Source of the DNA: Vagococcus lutrae
Lineage (GTDB): Bacteria > Bacillota > Bacilli > Lactobacillales > Vagococcaceae
DNA length: 60,939 nt
Direction of reading: 5' to 3'
Assembly: GCF_003987555.1 (NCBI RefSeq)
Contig: NZ_NGJW01000013.1
Span: 1 to 60,939, forward strand
Part shown: positions 9,438 to 18,508 of the stretch, piece by piece
Position numbering within the stretch: position 1 is the stretch's first letter
Layout of the letters: every line of letters starts with the position of its first letter
Program-made: the position numbers and the translations under genes
Notes under the pieces: model-generated
The model's input: only the letters and a program-made list of their open reading frames with translations
What the model was told of the DNA's origin: nothing
Database searches by the model: none

Positions 9438-10808
9438 TTAAACTCCTTTTTGATGGACAAGTTCACCTTGTACCCAAACTTTTTGTATATTGGTTGCTTG
9501 TATAAGATATAGCATGCTTTCTAAAATTTCTTCTGGTGCGATATTCGATTCGAAGAAAGGCATTGGATTGCCGACATCTTGAGTGTCAATAACTAAAGCA
9601 TCCCAAGCGTAGTTTTTTTCAAACTTTCCAATTGGCAAGGAAAGAGCTTGCCCACCGCCAGCCGTAGCATGATAAAAGGATTGGATTATCGAAATCTTAG
9701 ATTCTTTTGTCCCTCTTTCTGCTGCAGTTTTTTTGGGGTCGACGCCTTCGTCTAAATAGCGAGAAGCCATAACTGTTTGTCGTATATTTTCAAAAAGAGA
9801 AGGACTAAATCCACCACTAATATCGGTACCTAAACCAATATCGAGATGATAATCGTTTGCGAATTCTGCAAGCGGTAAAACAGCGTTGGCAAAATAAGCA
9901 TTTGAAATGGGACAATGGGCAATTCCCGTCCCATTTTGTTGGAAAAGTAAGGCATCCTCGTGGGCGAGATGATTACAATGAGCCATGACTGCTTTATCAC
10001 CTAAAAGTTGAAATGAGTGAAGTGCGTGTGCGTCATTTTGATTAAATCGTTCTTTCACATAGTGATGTTCCCAATCGCTTTCACTACAGTGTGATTGAAT
10101 ATGAACATCATACTTCTTGGCTAGCTTACCTAAACCATGCAAAGCTTCGTCGGTACAGCTCGGGATAAAGCGAGGTGTGACGACTGGATAGACGCCTTGT
10201 TTGGTTTTTTTGTGAAGAGCTTGGACGTCCTGAATAAACGATTCGGTATCAGCAAGAGCAGATTCAGTTGATGCATCACGATAAAAATCAGGGTTCATGA
10301 TGGGATCGTCCATGACGACCTTACCTACTAGCCCTCGCTGTCCTTTTTTTGCACAAATTTCAGCTAAACGAAAAGAAGCTTCTTTATGAATAGAAGCAAA
10401 GTAAAGTCCAGTGGTTGTTCCATTGGCGAGTAAGTGTGAGACGAGATTTTCATATACAGTCGTTGCATAGTCTAAATCTGAAAAGCGTGCTTCTAGCGGA
10501 AAGGTATACGTTTGTAGCCAATCTTCAAGTGGCTTATCTAAAGCGCGTCCCGCTTGTGGCCATTGTGGAGCATGGATATGGAGGTCTACGAGGCCGGGAA
10601 TAAGATATTGCCCATTTTTCAATTCTACAAATACCTTTTGTTGTTTAGCTAAAGCAAGTTGTTGTGAGTATTCTTTGTCGGAAGGTTGTGAGATGTTGAC
10701 AATCTTGCCTTCGAAATCAATAAAAAATAGTGAATCGGCTAAAAATTCTAGTTGTGAGCGTGACGAGGTGTAAAAAGCATTCCCTTTAACTATAAGCGAA
10801 TAATTCAT
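9438..10808 (-). CDS. guaD: Guanine deaminase
   Basis: The 456-aa amidohydrolase converts guanine to xanthine and ammonia. Metal and active-site motifs are visible: LVDLHIHAPQWPQAG (HxH plus the GuaD-type PQ), SHCSES, MAHCNHL and the GLGTDISGG aspartate. The length agrees with bacterial GuaD. It is the first gene of a two-gene unit with the NCS2 permease. The xanthine it makes can feed the phosphoribosyltransferase encoded at 31.5 kb. The start ATG at 10808 has an AAAGGG site, and one arm of a perfect inverted repeat lies immediately upstream of that site. Confidence 0.93.
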   Translation of the reverse strand: MNYSLIVKGNAFYTSSRSQLEFLADSLFFIDFEGKIVNISQPSDKEYSQQLALAKQQKVFVELKNGQYLIPGLVDLHIHAPQWPQAGRALDKPLEDWLQTYTFPLEARFSDLDYATTVYENLVSHLLANGTTTGLYFASIHKEASFRLAEICAKKGQRGLVGKVVMDDPIMNPDFYRDASTESALADTESFIQDVQALHKKTKQGVYPVVTPRFIPSCTDEALHGLGKLAKKYDVHIQSHCSESDWEHHYVKERFNQNDAHALHSFQLLGDKAVMAHCNHLAHEDALLFQQNGTGIAHCPISNAYFANAVLPLAEFANDYHLDIGLGTDISGGFSPSLFENIRQTVMASRYLDEGVDPKKTAAERGTKESKISIIQSFYHATAGGGQALSLPIGKFEKNYAWDALVIDTQDVGNPMPFFESNIAPEEILESMLYLIQATNIQKVWVQGELVHQKGV

Positions 10809-10820
10809 TATAATCCCTTT

Positions 10821-10898
10821 CTTTTGTTCGTTTTATTTTAATCATATATCTATTCTACAATAAAACAACAAAAATTCAACAGTAAAAACGAACAAAAG
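10821..10898 (-). promoter_or_regulatory. guaD promoter flanked by a perfect 14-bp inverted repeat (PurBox-like)
   Basis: On the minus strand a promoter TTGAAT-N16-TAGAAT is present (-35 at 10879-10874, -10 at 10857-10852). The sequence AAAACGAACAAAAG occurs at 10885-10898 on the plus strand and again, inverted, at 10834-10821, one copy just upstream of -35 and one downstream of -10. Its CGAAC core fits the Gram-positive PurR box (AWWWCCGAACWWT) at 11 of 13 positions when extended by one A. Purine-responsive control by PurR is the best guess; another purine regulator is possible. Confidence 0.65.
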
Positions 10899-10933
10899 CA
10901 CTATAAGTAGTGTTTACCATTACTTATAGTGCT
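10897..10933 (-). terminator. Terminator after the GtrA gene
   Basis: A perfect 13-bp stem (10897-10909 with 10921-10933) and a TTTT run on the minus strand lie downstream of the GtrA-family gene. The T run overlaps the upstream copy of the guaD inverted repeat. Confidence 0.75.
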
Positions 10934-10993
10934 ATGATAATATGATAAGTAGATTGCAATGACTTTTGATATATTTCAACTTATTGAGCTTTT

Positions 10994-11443
10994 TTAGATT
11001 TCATAGTTATTTTTTTTAAAAATAAAGAATTTGCTAAAAAGATAATTAGCGATTAAAACAACAACGTTAGCTAGTATTTTAGAAATAAGCGGTGCGATGT
11101 GTAAAAGACTAATCATGATAAACATTGCCAATAAATCCATAAACAGACTCAATAAACGAAACCCAAAAAAAGAAGCTATTTCGCGATATAAATCTGTTAA
11201 GGTGCTGTGTTTGCTCTCAAAAACATAAAGTTTATTTGAGATATAAGCAAATAAAACAGAAAAAATCCAGGCAATGATATTAGAAACAGTATAGTTGATA
11301 CCAATTTTTTCATTAAAAAGCCAAAAACTTACGATGTTAATCACTGTGGTAATACCACCCATGATAAGGTACATCAAGATCGCATAATATTCTTCATTCA
11401 TAAAACTGAATTTTAAGATGAATTTTTTAAATTTTTTCATCAT
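10994..11443 (-). CDS. GtrA/GtcA-family membrane protein
   Basis: The 149-aa protein has four membrane segments and the GtrA pattern (YLIMGGITTVINIVSFW, AWIFSVLFAYISNKLYVFES, FSKFFIFKK). GtrA-family proteins are thought to flip undecaprenyl-phosphate sugars across the membrane for decoration of teichoic acids or wall polysaccharide. The gene overlaps the upstream glycosyltransferase by 17 bases, so the two are translationally coupled, and a YfhO-type GT-C enzyme is encoded divergently: the same three-part set as the CsbB-GtcA-YfhO type. Confidence 0.88.
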   Translation of the reverse strand: MMKKFKKFILKFSFMNEEYYAILMYLIMGGITTVINIVSFWLFNEKIGINYTVSNIIAWIFSVLFAYISNKLYVFESKHSTLTDLYREIASFFGFRLLSLFMDLLAMFIMISLLHIAPLISKILANVVVLIANYLFSKFFIFKKNNYEI

Positions 11444-12404
11444 GATGGTTATTTTCCTCCAAGTCTTTAACTTCTTGTTTAAAGTAGTCTTGAATTAAAT
11501 ATGGAGGCCGATTTTTTGATTCTATAAAAATACGTCCAATATATTCACCTATAATACCTAAAAATATAAGTTGTGTACCACTTAGAAATAAGATGAGAAT
11601 CACTAATGATGGATATCCTGGAGTTGGGTTATCAAATAATAGTGTTTTAATTAAAACATAGATCATATAAATAAAGGAGATGAGCGCAATGATTAGACCG
11701 CTAATTAGTGAAAAACGTAAAGGCTTAACAGAATTAGAAACAATACCATCGATAGCCAGACGTAATAGGGAATTAAACTTCCACTTTGTTTCACCAGCAA
11801 AACGTTCATTTGCTTCAAAAGTTACTTCTTTCTTTTTATAACCTACCCACATGTATAATCCTTTTGTGTAACGTTCAGATTCTCTTAATTGTTTGATTCC
11901 ATCTATACATTTTCGATCCAGTAATCTAAAATCTCCCACAGACTCTAAAACAGGGAGTTTAGAAAACATACCTAAAATTTTGTAATATAATTTTGAAAAA
12001 GCTTTTTTATAAAATGGTTCACCGTGACGAGCTAGTCGCTTACCATAAACATCTTGGTAGCCTTTTTCCCATTCTGAAATCATGTTTGGTATCACTTCAG
12101 GTGGATGCTGTAAATCTGCATCCATAATGACCATGGCATCTCCTCTAGCATGGTCAAAACCAGCCAGCATGGCAACTTCTTTTCCGTAGTTACGGGATAA
12201 GTCAACATATTGTACGCGAGAATCAACTTGAGCGAGCTCTTTTACTAGATCTAAAGATGTATCAAAACTACCATCATTTATAAATAGAAATTCAAATAAA
12301 TATTTAGTTTTAAAGGAATTCGCTAATTTTGTTAATTCTTTATGTACAGCGTAAATATTTTCCTCTTCATTGAAAAAAGGAATACAAATTGTGATGAGTT
12401 TCAT
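11427..12404 (-). CDS. GtrB/CsbB-type polyprenyl-phosphate glycosyltransferase
   Basis: This 325-aa protein has an N-terminal GT2 domain (PFFNEEENI, FLFINDGSFDTS, the MDADLQHPPE acceptor/metal region, and SVGDFRLLDRK) followed by two C-terminal membrane helices (about 230-255 and 265-295). Such enzymes charge undecaprenyl phosphate with a single sugar on the cytoplasmic face; the GtrA protein encoded next would flip it and a YfhO-type enzyme would transfer it outside. A clean AGGAGG site precedes the ATG at 12404. The sugar (glucose, GlcNAc or other) cannot be read from the sequence. Confidence 0.92.
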   Translation of the reverse strand: MKLITICIPFFNEEENIYAVHKELTKLANSFKTKYLFEFLFINDGSFDTSLDLVKELAQVDSRVQYVDLSRNYGKEVAMLAGFDHARGDAMVIMDADLQHPPEVIPNMISEWEKGYQDVYGKRLARHGEPFYKKAFSKLYYKILGMFSKLPVLESVGDFRLLDRKCIDGIKQLRESERYTKGLYMWVGYKKKEVTFEANERFAGETKWKFNSLLRLAIDGIVSNSVKPLRFSLISGLIIALISFIYMIYVLIKTLLFDNPTPGYPSLVILILFLSGTQLIFLGIIGEYIGRIFIESKNRPPYLIQDYFKQEVKDLEENNHHDEKI

Positions 12405-12667
12405 ATAAACCTCCTAATTGTATCTTATAGAATAATGAGTTATAAACCATTATATCAATTAACATGTGATAATGATAGATAGTGCCTTCTGATAAATAAA
12501 TTTTTAATAATTGAGTCTCTAGATAGAAATAAGATATCTTCTTAGATAAAAAATAAATAGATAACTAAAAAATTAGATTCAATGATTTAATAAAAGGTTT
12601 AAATTCATTGATATATAGGTTATATTAAAGAATGAATAAAAAGATAAATAAAAAGGGTGGTTTATTA
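12405..12667. promoter_or_regulatory. AT-rich divergent intergenic region of the glycosylation locus
   Basis: This stretch separates the GtrB gene (-) from the YfhO gene (+) and must hold promoters for both. It is very AT-rich, and several TATAAT-like hexamers make an exact promoter call unsafe. I see no RNA element or gene in it. Confidence 0.5.
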
Positions 12668-15364
12668 ATGGAAAGACCTAATAGAGAGAATATTTTTTTA
12701 AAATATATAGGTTTATTTTTTGTTATCACTTTAGTGATATATCTTCCCTATATATTGAATCAGAAAAGTCTTATTGGCGTTTATGATGGCTTATCTCAAC
12801 ATTATGTAGCATTAGGAAATATCAAAGAGTTTGGGATGAACATTTTAAAAGGTAACTCATTAGCAATTTGGGACTGGAGCATAGGGATAGGTGCTGATAA
12901 AGTTCAAAGCTATAGTTATTATGGTATTGGGGACATCTTTTCTTATATAGCTTTATTTTTTAATAATATGGAAGTAGCTTTTAATGTCATGATGTTGAGT
13001 AAGGTATTTTTTGCGGGATTGGGAATGCTAATTTTTTTAAAAAACAAACAAAAGTATTCTGATATTGCATTATTATCAGGGGTGTTAGTTTATACTTTTT
13101 GTGGCTACGTTATACATGGCTCTGTTACTCATCCAATGTTTTTGACACCTATGGTTATTCTTCCATATTTCTTATACAGTATAGATGCATTTTTATCTAA
13201 TAAACATCCTTATTTAGTTTCAATAGTATTATGTTGGGCGTTGATTAGTAACTTTTATTTTGCGTTTTTTATTATTTTATTTGGTGCTATTTATTTTCTT
13301 CTCGAAAACTATCTGTCTGAGGACTCTATTCGGGATAAAAATATGAGGTTTTTAAAGATTATTCCTTATCTGATTTTGGGGTTGGGTATGTCCGCATTAT
13401 TTTTTGTCCCAGCTGTATATGCGTTCATTCACTCTACAAGGGCTGATGTCCCCTTTGCTAATGGAATAAAATATTACCCACTTGATTACTATGTTAATTT
13501 GTTTAAGGCATTTATACATCCTCCGAAGTTCAGAGAATTTGATTTTCATGGAGGATATGCAATAATTTTTGTCCCAGCTGTTCTGCAGTCATTATATCAT
13601 TTTAAACAAAATATCAAATTAAACATAGGATTGATAATAGGGTTAGTAGGTTTAATGTTCCCATATATCTCAGCGGTTATAAACGGATTTAGTACTCCAT
13701 CTTTGAGATGGACGTTTATGTTTGCTTTGTTATTCGCTGTGGCTACTACAAACTTCATAATGTCAATGAATGAAAAAGAAAAATTAACACGAGTTGAATT
13801 TGTCTTTCTAGTAACTTTTACTTCAATGTTTGGAATTATAGCAATATTAGGTACAGAATTAAGCTTTTACAAGAATATTTATGATTTGATGTTAGTAGTC
13901 GTATTGTTTATAATTATTTTTATTCTGTATAGCGTTTATAATGCGAACCTTAAAGTGTCAACAGCTAGTTATATGTTGTTTATACTAATAATATTTAATG
14001 TCACAATTAATGGAAATTATTACCATCATCCTGAGGGTGTTGGCTATGTCAATGCCCATATCACAAGCGGAGAAGCATCCAATCTATATAAGGAATACTT
14101 TGCTCAACGGGAGTTAGAATTAAACATAAAATCTAATGATTTTCAACGAATATCTATGACTAGTGATTATGGAAAAGGAAGCCAATCAATAGATAGGATG
14201 AACGTCGGAGATTTTTTAGATGTTAACATGCTAAGTTCTTATTATAGTTTACAAAATGAACATCTAGGAGCGTTTTCGTCAGCGATGGGTAATAAGCAGG
14301 CAACCTTGGCTGAGCCTATTAAACAATTGGATAACCGCACTATTTTAAATAATTATTTAGGCGTTAGCTATATATTTGCGAGAAAGGGAATATCCGATAA
14401 TGTTCCAGTATTGTATAAACAATATAGAGAAAATGAAAAAGCTGTTTCTATTTATAAGACTGATACTAATTTCCCGTTGATTTACACAATGGAAACACAA
14501 TTCAAAGAACAAAACGATGGAAATCCACTCCTAGAAGAAACAAAATTAACTCAAGGGACTATTGTTCCAGAATTGCTAGATGAAGTAAAGACTGGAAAAG
14601 TTAATCAATCATCTTTAATGACTGTTAAGAGTCAGGAGATTCGGCACATTAAAGCGAATCATTATCAAGTGGATTTTAATTTAAAAAATAATGAGACTGA
14701 TATGCAAGAAGTCTACATAGTATTAAAAGGAATGAAGATAAAAAATCCAGATTTCAAACGCAGTAGTGAATTACGGTCAAATCTGAATCAATGGCAATTT
14801 CAGCCAACAGGAAGCACTATTAATATTAGAAGTGCAGATGATGACTTAGCAGATTTTTATGAGTATAGTCCATTAAACATCTCATCATTTAATCCACATG
14901 AAGATCTTTTACTCAGATTAAATGATGAAAAAATAAAAGAAGGAAATAATACGCTTGATATTTTTATTAGTGGAAATCGTGAAGTTTCTTTTGAAGCAAT
15001 AAAAATTTATAAAAGAAGTTTTGATAAACGTTTATTGAATGATATGTTGGATATTCAAGAGAAAGGTATAAAGGATTTACAGATCATGGGAGATGCTATA
15101 ACAGGAAAAATATCAACATCTGCGCATAGTATTTTAACAAGTTCAATCCCTTATACTGCGGGTTGGAAACTTAAGGTTGACGGTGTAGAAACACCCATTA
15201 TGAAAGTGAATTATGGGTTTGTAGGAGCAAAAATTGAAGATGGAGAGCATGAAATTGAATTGACTTATCAATCTCCTTGGCTGATGCAAAGCCTTTTAAT
15301 AAGCATTTCTTCTATCATCATGTGTATTGTATTAATAATAAAGATAAACTTTTTAACTAAGTAA
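12668..15364 (+). CDS. yfhO: YfhO-family membrane glycosyltransferase (GT-C fold)
   Basis: The 898-aa protein has about 12-14 membrane segments over residues 15-460, an early extracytoplasmic loop with YDGLSQHY and a large extracellular C-terminal domain (about 470-860) ending in a final helix, the plan of YfhO proteins. In Bacillus and Listeria these are the outer-leaflet enzymes that add sugars from undecaprenyl phosphate to lipoteichoic acid. I prefer the ATG at 12668, preceded by AAGGGTGG, over the in-frame ATG at 12632, which has no good ribosome site. It is followed 14 bp later by a lipoprotein gene, and GtrB/GtrA are divergent. Confidence 0.88.
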   Translation: MERPNRENIFLKYIGLFFVITLVIYLPYILNQKSLIGVYDGLSQHYVALGNIKEFGMNILKGNSLAIWDWSIGIGADKVQSYSYYGIGDIFSYIALFFNNMEVAFNVMMLSKVFFAGLGMLIFLKNKQKYSDIALLSGVLVYTFCGYVIHGSVTHPMFLTPMVILPYFLYSIDAFLSNKHPYLVSIVLCWALISNFYFAFFIILFGAIYFLLENYLSEDSIRDKNMRFLKIIPYLILGLGMSALFFVPAVYAFIHSTRADVPFANGIKYYPLDYYVNLFKAFIHPPKFREFDFHGGYAIIFVPAVLQSLYHFKQNIKLNIGLIIGLVGLMFPYISAVINGFSTPSLRWTFMFALLFAVATTNFIMSMNEKEKLTRVEFVFLVTFTSMFGIIAILGTELSFYKNIYDLMLVVVLFIIIFILYSVYNANLKVSTASYMLFILIIFNVTINGNYYHHPEGVGYVNAHITSGEASNLYKEYFAQRELELNIKSNDFQRISMTSDYGKGSQSIDRMNVGDFLDVNMLSSYYSLQNEHLGAFSSAMGNKQATLAEPIKQLDNRTILNNYLGVSYIFARKGISDNVPVLYKQYRENEKAVSIYKTDTNFPLIYTMETQFKEQNDGNPLLEETKLTQGTIVPELLDEVKTGKVNQSSLMTVKSQEIRHIKANHYQVDFNLKNNETDMQEVYIVLKGMKIKNPDFKRSSELRSNLNQWQFQPTGSTINIRSADDDLADFYEYSPLNISSFNPHEDLLLRLNDEKIKEGNNTLDIFISGNREVSFEAIKIYKRSFDKRLLNDMLDIQEKGIKDLQIMGDAITGKISTSAHSILTSSIPYTAGWKLKVDGVETPIMKVNYGFVGAKIEDGEHEIELTYQSPWLMQSLLISISSIIMCIVLIIKINFLTK

Positions 15365-15378
15365 GAAAGAGGTAAAGC

Positions 15379-16956
15379 ATGAAAAAAAAGTTTTTAGCTA
15401 TCTTAGCTGTGTGTTTACTACTAGCAGGCTGTCAAAAGATATCAAAACAGGATGTTATAACAACAGAGGCTGAGGATATTTCTGTAAAGTTTAATCAAGT
15501 CAATAGTGAAGAAAGAAATAATCCTGATTTAAAAGAATTTGATATGTCCAACTTAAAGCACGGAAGATACAAACTCAAATCTGAGGTCCCTCAACATGTA
15601 AAAATCCTGTTGGGAACATCTAATTATGTTCAGCCTTTTGAACTAGATAAAAATGGTTTTATTACATACTTAGAAGATGGTATGACTATTCAAGTGGAAA
15701 ATGGAGATTATTTTAGTTTAGAATATCTAGGAGAAGATATAACTTATAAATATGATAATGTAAGAAATGGCGATTTTTATCCAGGGCTTTATTATGAGGA
15801 TAAAGAGGAATTTCCTTATGGAAGATATATTCTAAAAAATAATAGTGAGGAACCTTCAATAATTTACCATGGAACATATGGATCTGTGACTAGAGATATT
15901 ATAGGGCCAAATAGTTATAAACAAGTTGAAATATATGGAAAAGATCGTATTCAAGTTGATACCAAAGATTCTGTTCAAGTTCGTAGAATGCCTGATAGAA
16001 ACTCTACCGAGCGTCTATTCTTGCCTACTGCCTATGGTAACATAGATGTTATTCATCCTTCGGTTGTAAAATTAAAAAAACCTATAAATGGGTATGCGTA
16101 TTGGCTAGCAGGTACCCCATTTTACAAATCAAATGCAGCTGAAGAGAATCCGCATATTTATGCTAGTAAAGATGGCATTCAATGGGAAGTTCCAGAAGGT
16201 TTAACTAATCCTATTGATGATAAACCAGGAAAAAAAGAAGATTTATCACGTTATAATTCTGACACACATTTAATATATGATGATAGTAGCGAAACTTTAT
16301 TATGTTTTTATCGAGAATATGATGGAAGCAAGGATAATAAGGCCAATATCATTTATAGAGAAAGTAAAGATGGTGTTAACTGGTCAGATGAAACGATTAT
16401 TTATAATGGACCACAAGTTTTATCTCCAGCTATTATAAAGGAAGATAACAAATACCGTATGTATTTTGTGAATGAAAAATATCAGGTGATAGAAATAGAG
16501 TCTACTGATAGAATGAAACAATGGACGGAAGAGCGTATTATTGAAACAATATATTCGGAGGGAAATTTACATAACTGGCATTTAGATGCTCAAAAAGAGA
16601 ATGACGGAAAATATGGATTGTTGATATCATCTTTTCTGGCGGATGAAAATCGTCAAGCAATGGATGTTGGGAGCACAACACCTAATCGACAAACGATGTC
16701 ACTATACTATGCTCAATCTGAAGATGGTTATGAGTTTTCAGAATTTAAGAAAGTACTGACACCACGTCCTGACTCTAGTCATTGGGATAATAGAGGGCTA
16801 TATCGAAGTTGTTATATTATGGATGGCGATAAATACATTGTTTATTATACGGGGTTCTCTACAACTGGGAGAAAAGGAACAGGTATCAGTTATGGTGAAA
16901 ATATGGATGACTTACAAGGTTTAGACAGTTCGCACTTGGATGATTTTTATAAATAG
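15379..16956 (+). CDS. Lipoprotein with a beta-propeller glycosidase-like domain
   Basis: The 525-aa protein starts with a lipoprotein signal (lipobox LLAGC, Cys at about residue 18). The first 200 residues are beta-rich and unassigned. Residues about 235-525 contain three S-x-D-G-x-x-[WF] motifs (ASKDGIQW, ESKDGVNW, QSEDGYEF) spaced like Asp-box or GH43/GH32-type propeller blades. It could bind or trim the sugar added by the YfhO system. No complete catalytic triad can be confirmed by eye, so it may be non-enzymatic. It lies 14 bp downstream of yfhO and is probably in its operon. Confidence 0.7.
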   Translation: MKKKFLAILAVCLLLAGCQKISKQDVITTEAEDISVKFNQVNSEERNNPDLKEFDMSNLKHGRYKLKSEVPQHVKILLGTSNYVQPFELDKNGFITYLEDGMTIQVENGDYFSLEYLGEDITYKYDNVRNGDFYPGLYYEDKEEFPYGRYILKNNSEEPSIIYHGTYGSVTRDIIGPNSYKQVEIYGKDRIQVDTKDSVQVRRMPDRNSTERLFLPTAYGNIDVIHPSVVKLKKPINGYAYWLAGTPFYKSNAAEENPHIYASKDGIQWEVPEGLTNPIDDKPGKKEDLSRYNSDTHLIYDDSSETLLCFYREYDGSKDNKANIIYRESKDGVNWSDETIIYNGPQVLSPAIIKEDNKYRMYFVNEKYQVIEIESTDRMKQWTEERIIETIYSEGNLHNWHLDAQKENDGKYGLLISSFLADENRQAMDVGSTTPNRQTMSLYYAQSEDGYEFSEFKKVLTPRPDSSHWDNRGLYRSCYIMDGDKYIVYYTGFSTTGRKGTGISYGENMDDLQGLDSSHLDDFYK

Positions 16957-16991
16957 AGTCTATCGAAAATAAATGTTAATATAGTTATAGT

Positions 16992-17033
16992 AAACACTAT
17001 CATGAATGTAGAAAGTTTATGATAGTGTTTTTT
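16992..17033 (+). terminator. Terminator of the yfhO-lipoprotein operon
   Basis: A perfect 12-bp stem (16992-17003 with 17019-17030) is followed by TTTTTT. Confidence 0.88.
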
Positions 17034-17055
17034 ATATAACAGGGGAGTGACACAT

Positions 17056-17721
17056 GTGGAAAGTATACTAACGTTAAACCATGTCAGTTTCAGCGTGCCT
17101 GAAAAAGACATATTGAAAGATGTACAACTAACTATTAAACCGGGCGATTTTATCACTATTTATGGGCCTTCCGGAAGCGGAAAGTCTACTCTATTAAAAC
17201 TGATTGGGACATTATTAACCCCAACTGCAGGTGAAATTCAGTATAAAGGTCAAGCCGTAAGTGAGTTACCAATTACCGAGTATCGTCAGGCAGTTTCGTA
17301 TGTTTTTCAATCACCACAGTTATTTGGTGAAACGGTATTAGATAATCTTTCTTTTCCTTACGAGATTCGTCAAAAAGAATTTGATAAAGACCGTGCGTTA
17401 ATGCTTTTAAAAGAGGTACAACTAGATGAATCGTATTTAAATAAAGCCATCACGGAGTTGTCTGGTGGCGAAAAACAACGAATTGCGCTAGTACGTCATC
17501 TGTTGATATTACCTGATGTTTTGTTACTAGATGAGATTACGAGTGCATTAGATGAGGCGAATCGTTTACATGTACAAGCCTTTATCAAACGCTTGCAAGA
17601 AGAAAAAGGATTAACCGTCTTATGGATTACACATCAGCCACAAGAGTTAGAACAAGCAAATCGCCATATTGAAGTGGTTGATGGAATCGTGAAGGAGGTA
17701 GAAGTATCGTGGGAAATTTAG
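17056..17721 (+). CDS. fetA: FetA-type ABC ATPase (iron export)
   Basis: The protein of about 221 aa has Walker A GPSGSGKST, signature LSGGEKQR, Walker B VLLLDEIT and the ITHQ switch histidine. It is paired with the FetB/UPF0014 permease. In E. coli the FetAB (YbbL/YbbM) pair exports iron and helps against oxidative stress. I place the start at the GTG at 17056, 8 bases after AGGGGAG; the GTG at 17047 lies inside that site. It overlaps the permease gene by 13 bases. Confidence 0.87.
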   Translation: MESILTLNHVSFSVPEKDILKDVQLTIKPGDFITIYGPSGSGKSTLLKLIGTLLTPTAGEIQYKGQAVSELPITEYRQAVSYVFQSPQLFGETVLDNLSFPYEIRQKEFDKDRALMLLKEVQLDESYLNKAITELSGGEKQRIALVRHLLILPDVLLLDEITSALDEANRLHVQAFIKRLQEEKGLTVLWITHQPQELEQANRHIEVVDGIVKEVEVSWEI

Positions 17722-18467
17722 AGATTTCAAATACGTCATTGGCATTTGCGACGGTTTTAATTGCAGTTGCCTTAGTCATTGATTATAAAGAGCAGTTAGG
17801 ATTAGGAAAAGATATTTTTATTGCGGCGATTCGTGCGGTTATTCAATTATTCATTATTGGCTATGTTTTAAGTGCGATATTCAAAGTGGATAATTTATGG
17901 GTGACACTAGCCATGGTGTTGTTTATTGTAGTCAATGCAGGGATTAATGCTGGGAAACGAGCGGAAGGGATAGAGGGAGCTTTTCAAATCTCGCTGATTG
18001 CTATTGGAGCCGGGACTTTTCTGTCGTTGTTTATTTTATTTATCACCGGGACATTAGAATGGACTCCTTCTCAAATTGTACCGATTACGGGGATGATTGC
18101 GAGCAATGCGATGACCGCGGTAGGTGTTGGTTATCGTCAAATGCGGTCGCAATTTAATGACCAACGTCAACAAATTCAAGAGAAATTAGCCTTAGGAGCG
18201 AATTTAAGACAGGCTTCTAATCCTATTATTCGTGAGAGTATAAAGGGAGCAATGGCACCAAGTATTGACCGTACCAAAACAGTTGGGCTAGTAAGTTTGC
18301 CAGGGATGATGTCTGGTTTGATGTTTGCAGGAATTGATCCGACGATGGCTATTCGCTATCAGATTGTGGTAATGTTTATGCTCATTGCGACGACAGGGTT
18401 TTCAACAATGATTGCTAGCTACTTAGTATACAAGAAGTTTTATAATGAACAGTGGCAATTAAAATAA
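17709..18467 (+). CDS. fetB: FetB/YbbM-type iron export permease (UPF0014)
   Basis: This 252-aa membrane protein has about seven segments and UPF0014 hallmarks: IDYKEQLGLGKDIFIAAIRAVIQLF, VNAGINAGKRAEG, the ITGMIASNAM stretch, and SLPGMMSGLMFAGIDP. The GTG start has an AAGGAGGT site inside the end of fetA. With FetA it forms a two-gene exporter unit ending in a strong bidirectional terminator. Confidence 0.9.
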   Translation: MGNLEISNTSLAFATVLIAVALVIDYKEQLGLGKDIFIAAIRAVIQLFIIGYVLSAIFKVDNLWVTLAMVLFIVVNAGINAGKRAEGIEGAFQISLIAIGAGTFLSLFILFITGTLEWTPSQIVPITGMIASNAMTAVGVGYRQMRSQFNDQRQQIQEKLALGANLRQASNPIIRESIKGAMAPSIDRTKTVGLVSLPGMMSGLMFAGIDPTMAIRYQIVVMFMLIATTGFSTMIASYLVYKKFYNEQWQLK

Positions 18468-18468
18468 G

Positions 18469-18506
18469 AAAAGACGATAAGCAAACCTACTTGCTTATCG
18501 TCTTTT
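18469..18506. terminator. Bidirectional terminator
   Basis: A perfect 16-bp stem (18469-18484 with 18491-18506) with a 6-base loop is flanked by A and T runs. It serves fetB (+) and the F420-ligase-like gene (-). Confidence 0.9.
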
Positions 18507-18508
18507 TA

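Noticed and set aside
12632-12667. Earlier ATG for the YfhO protein
   Set aside because: No clear ribosome site; the ATG at 12668 has AAGGGTGG.
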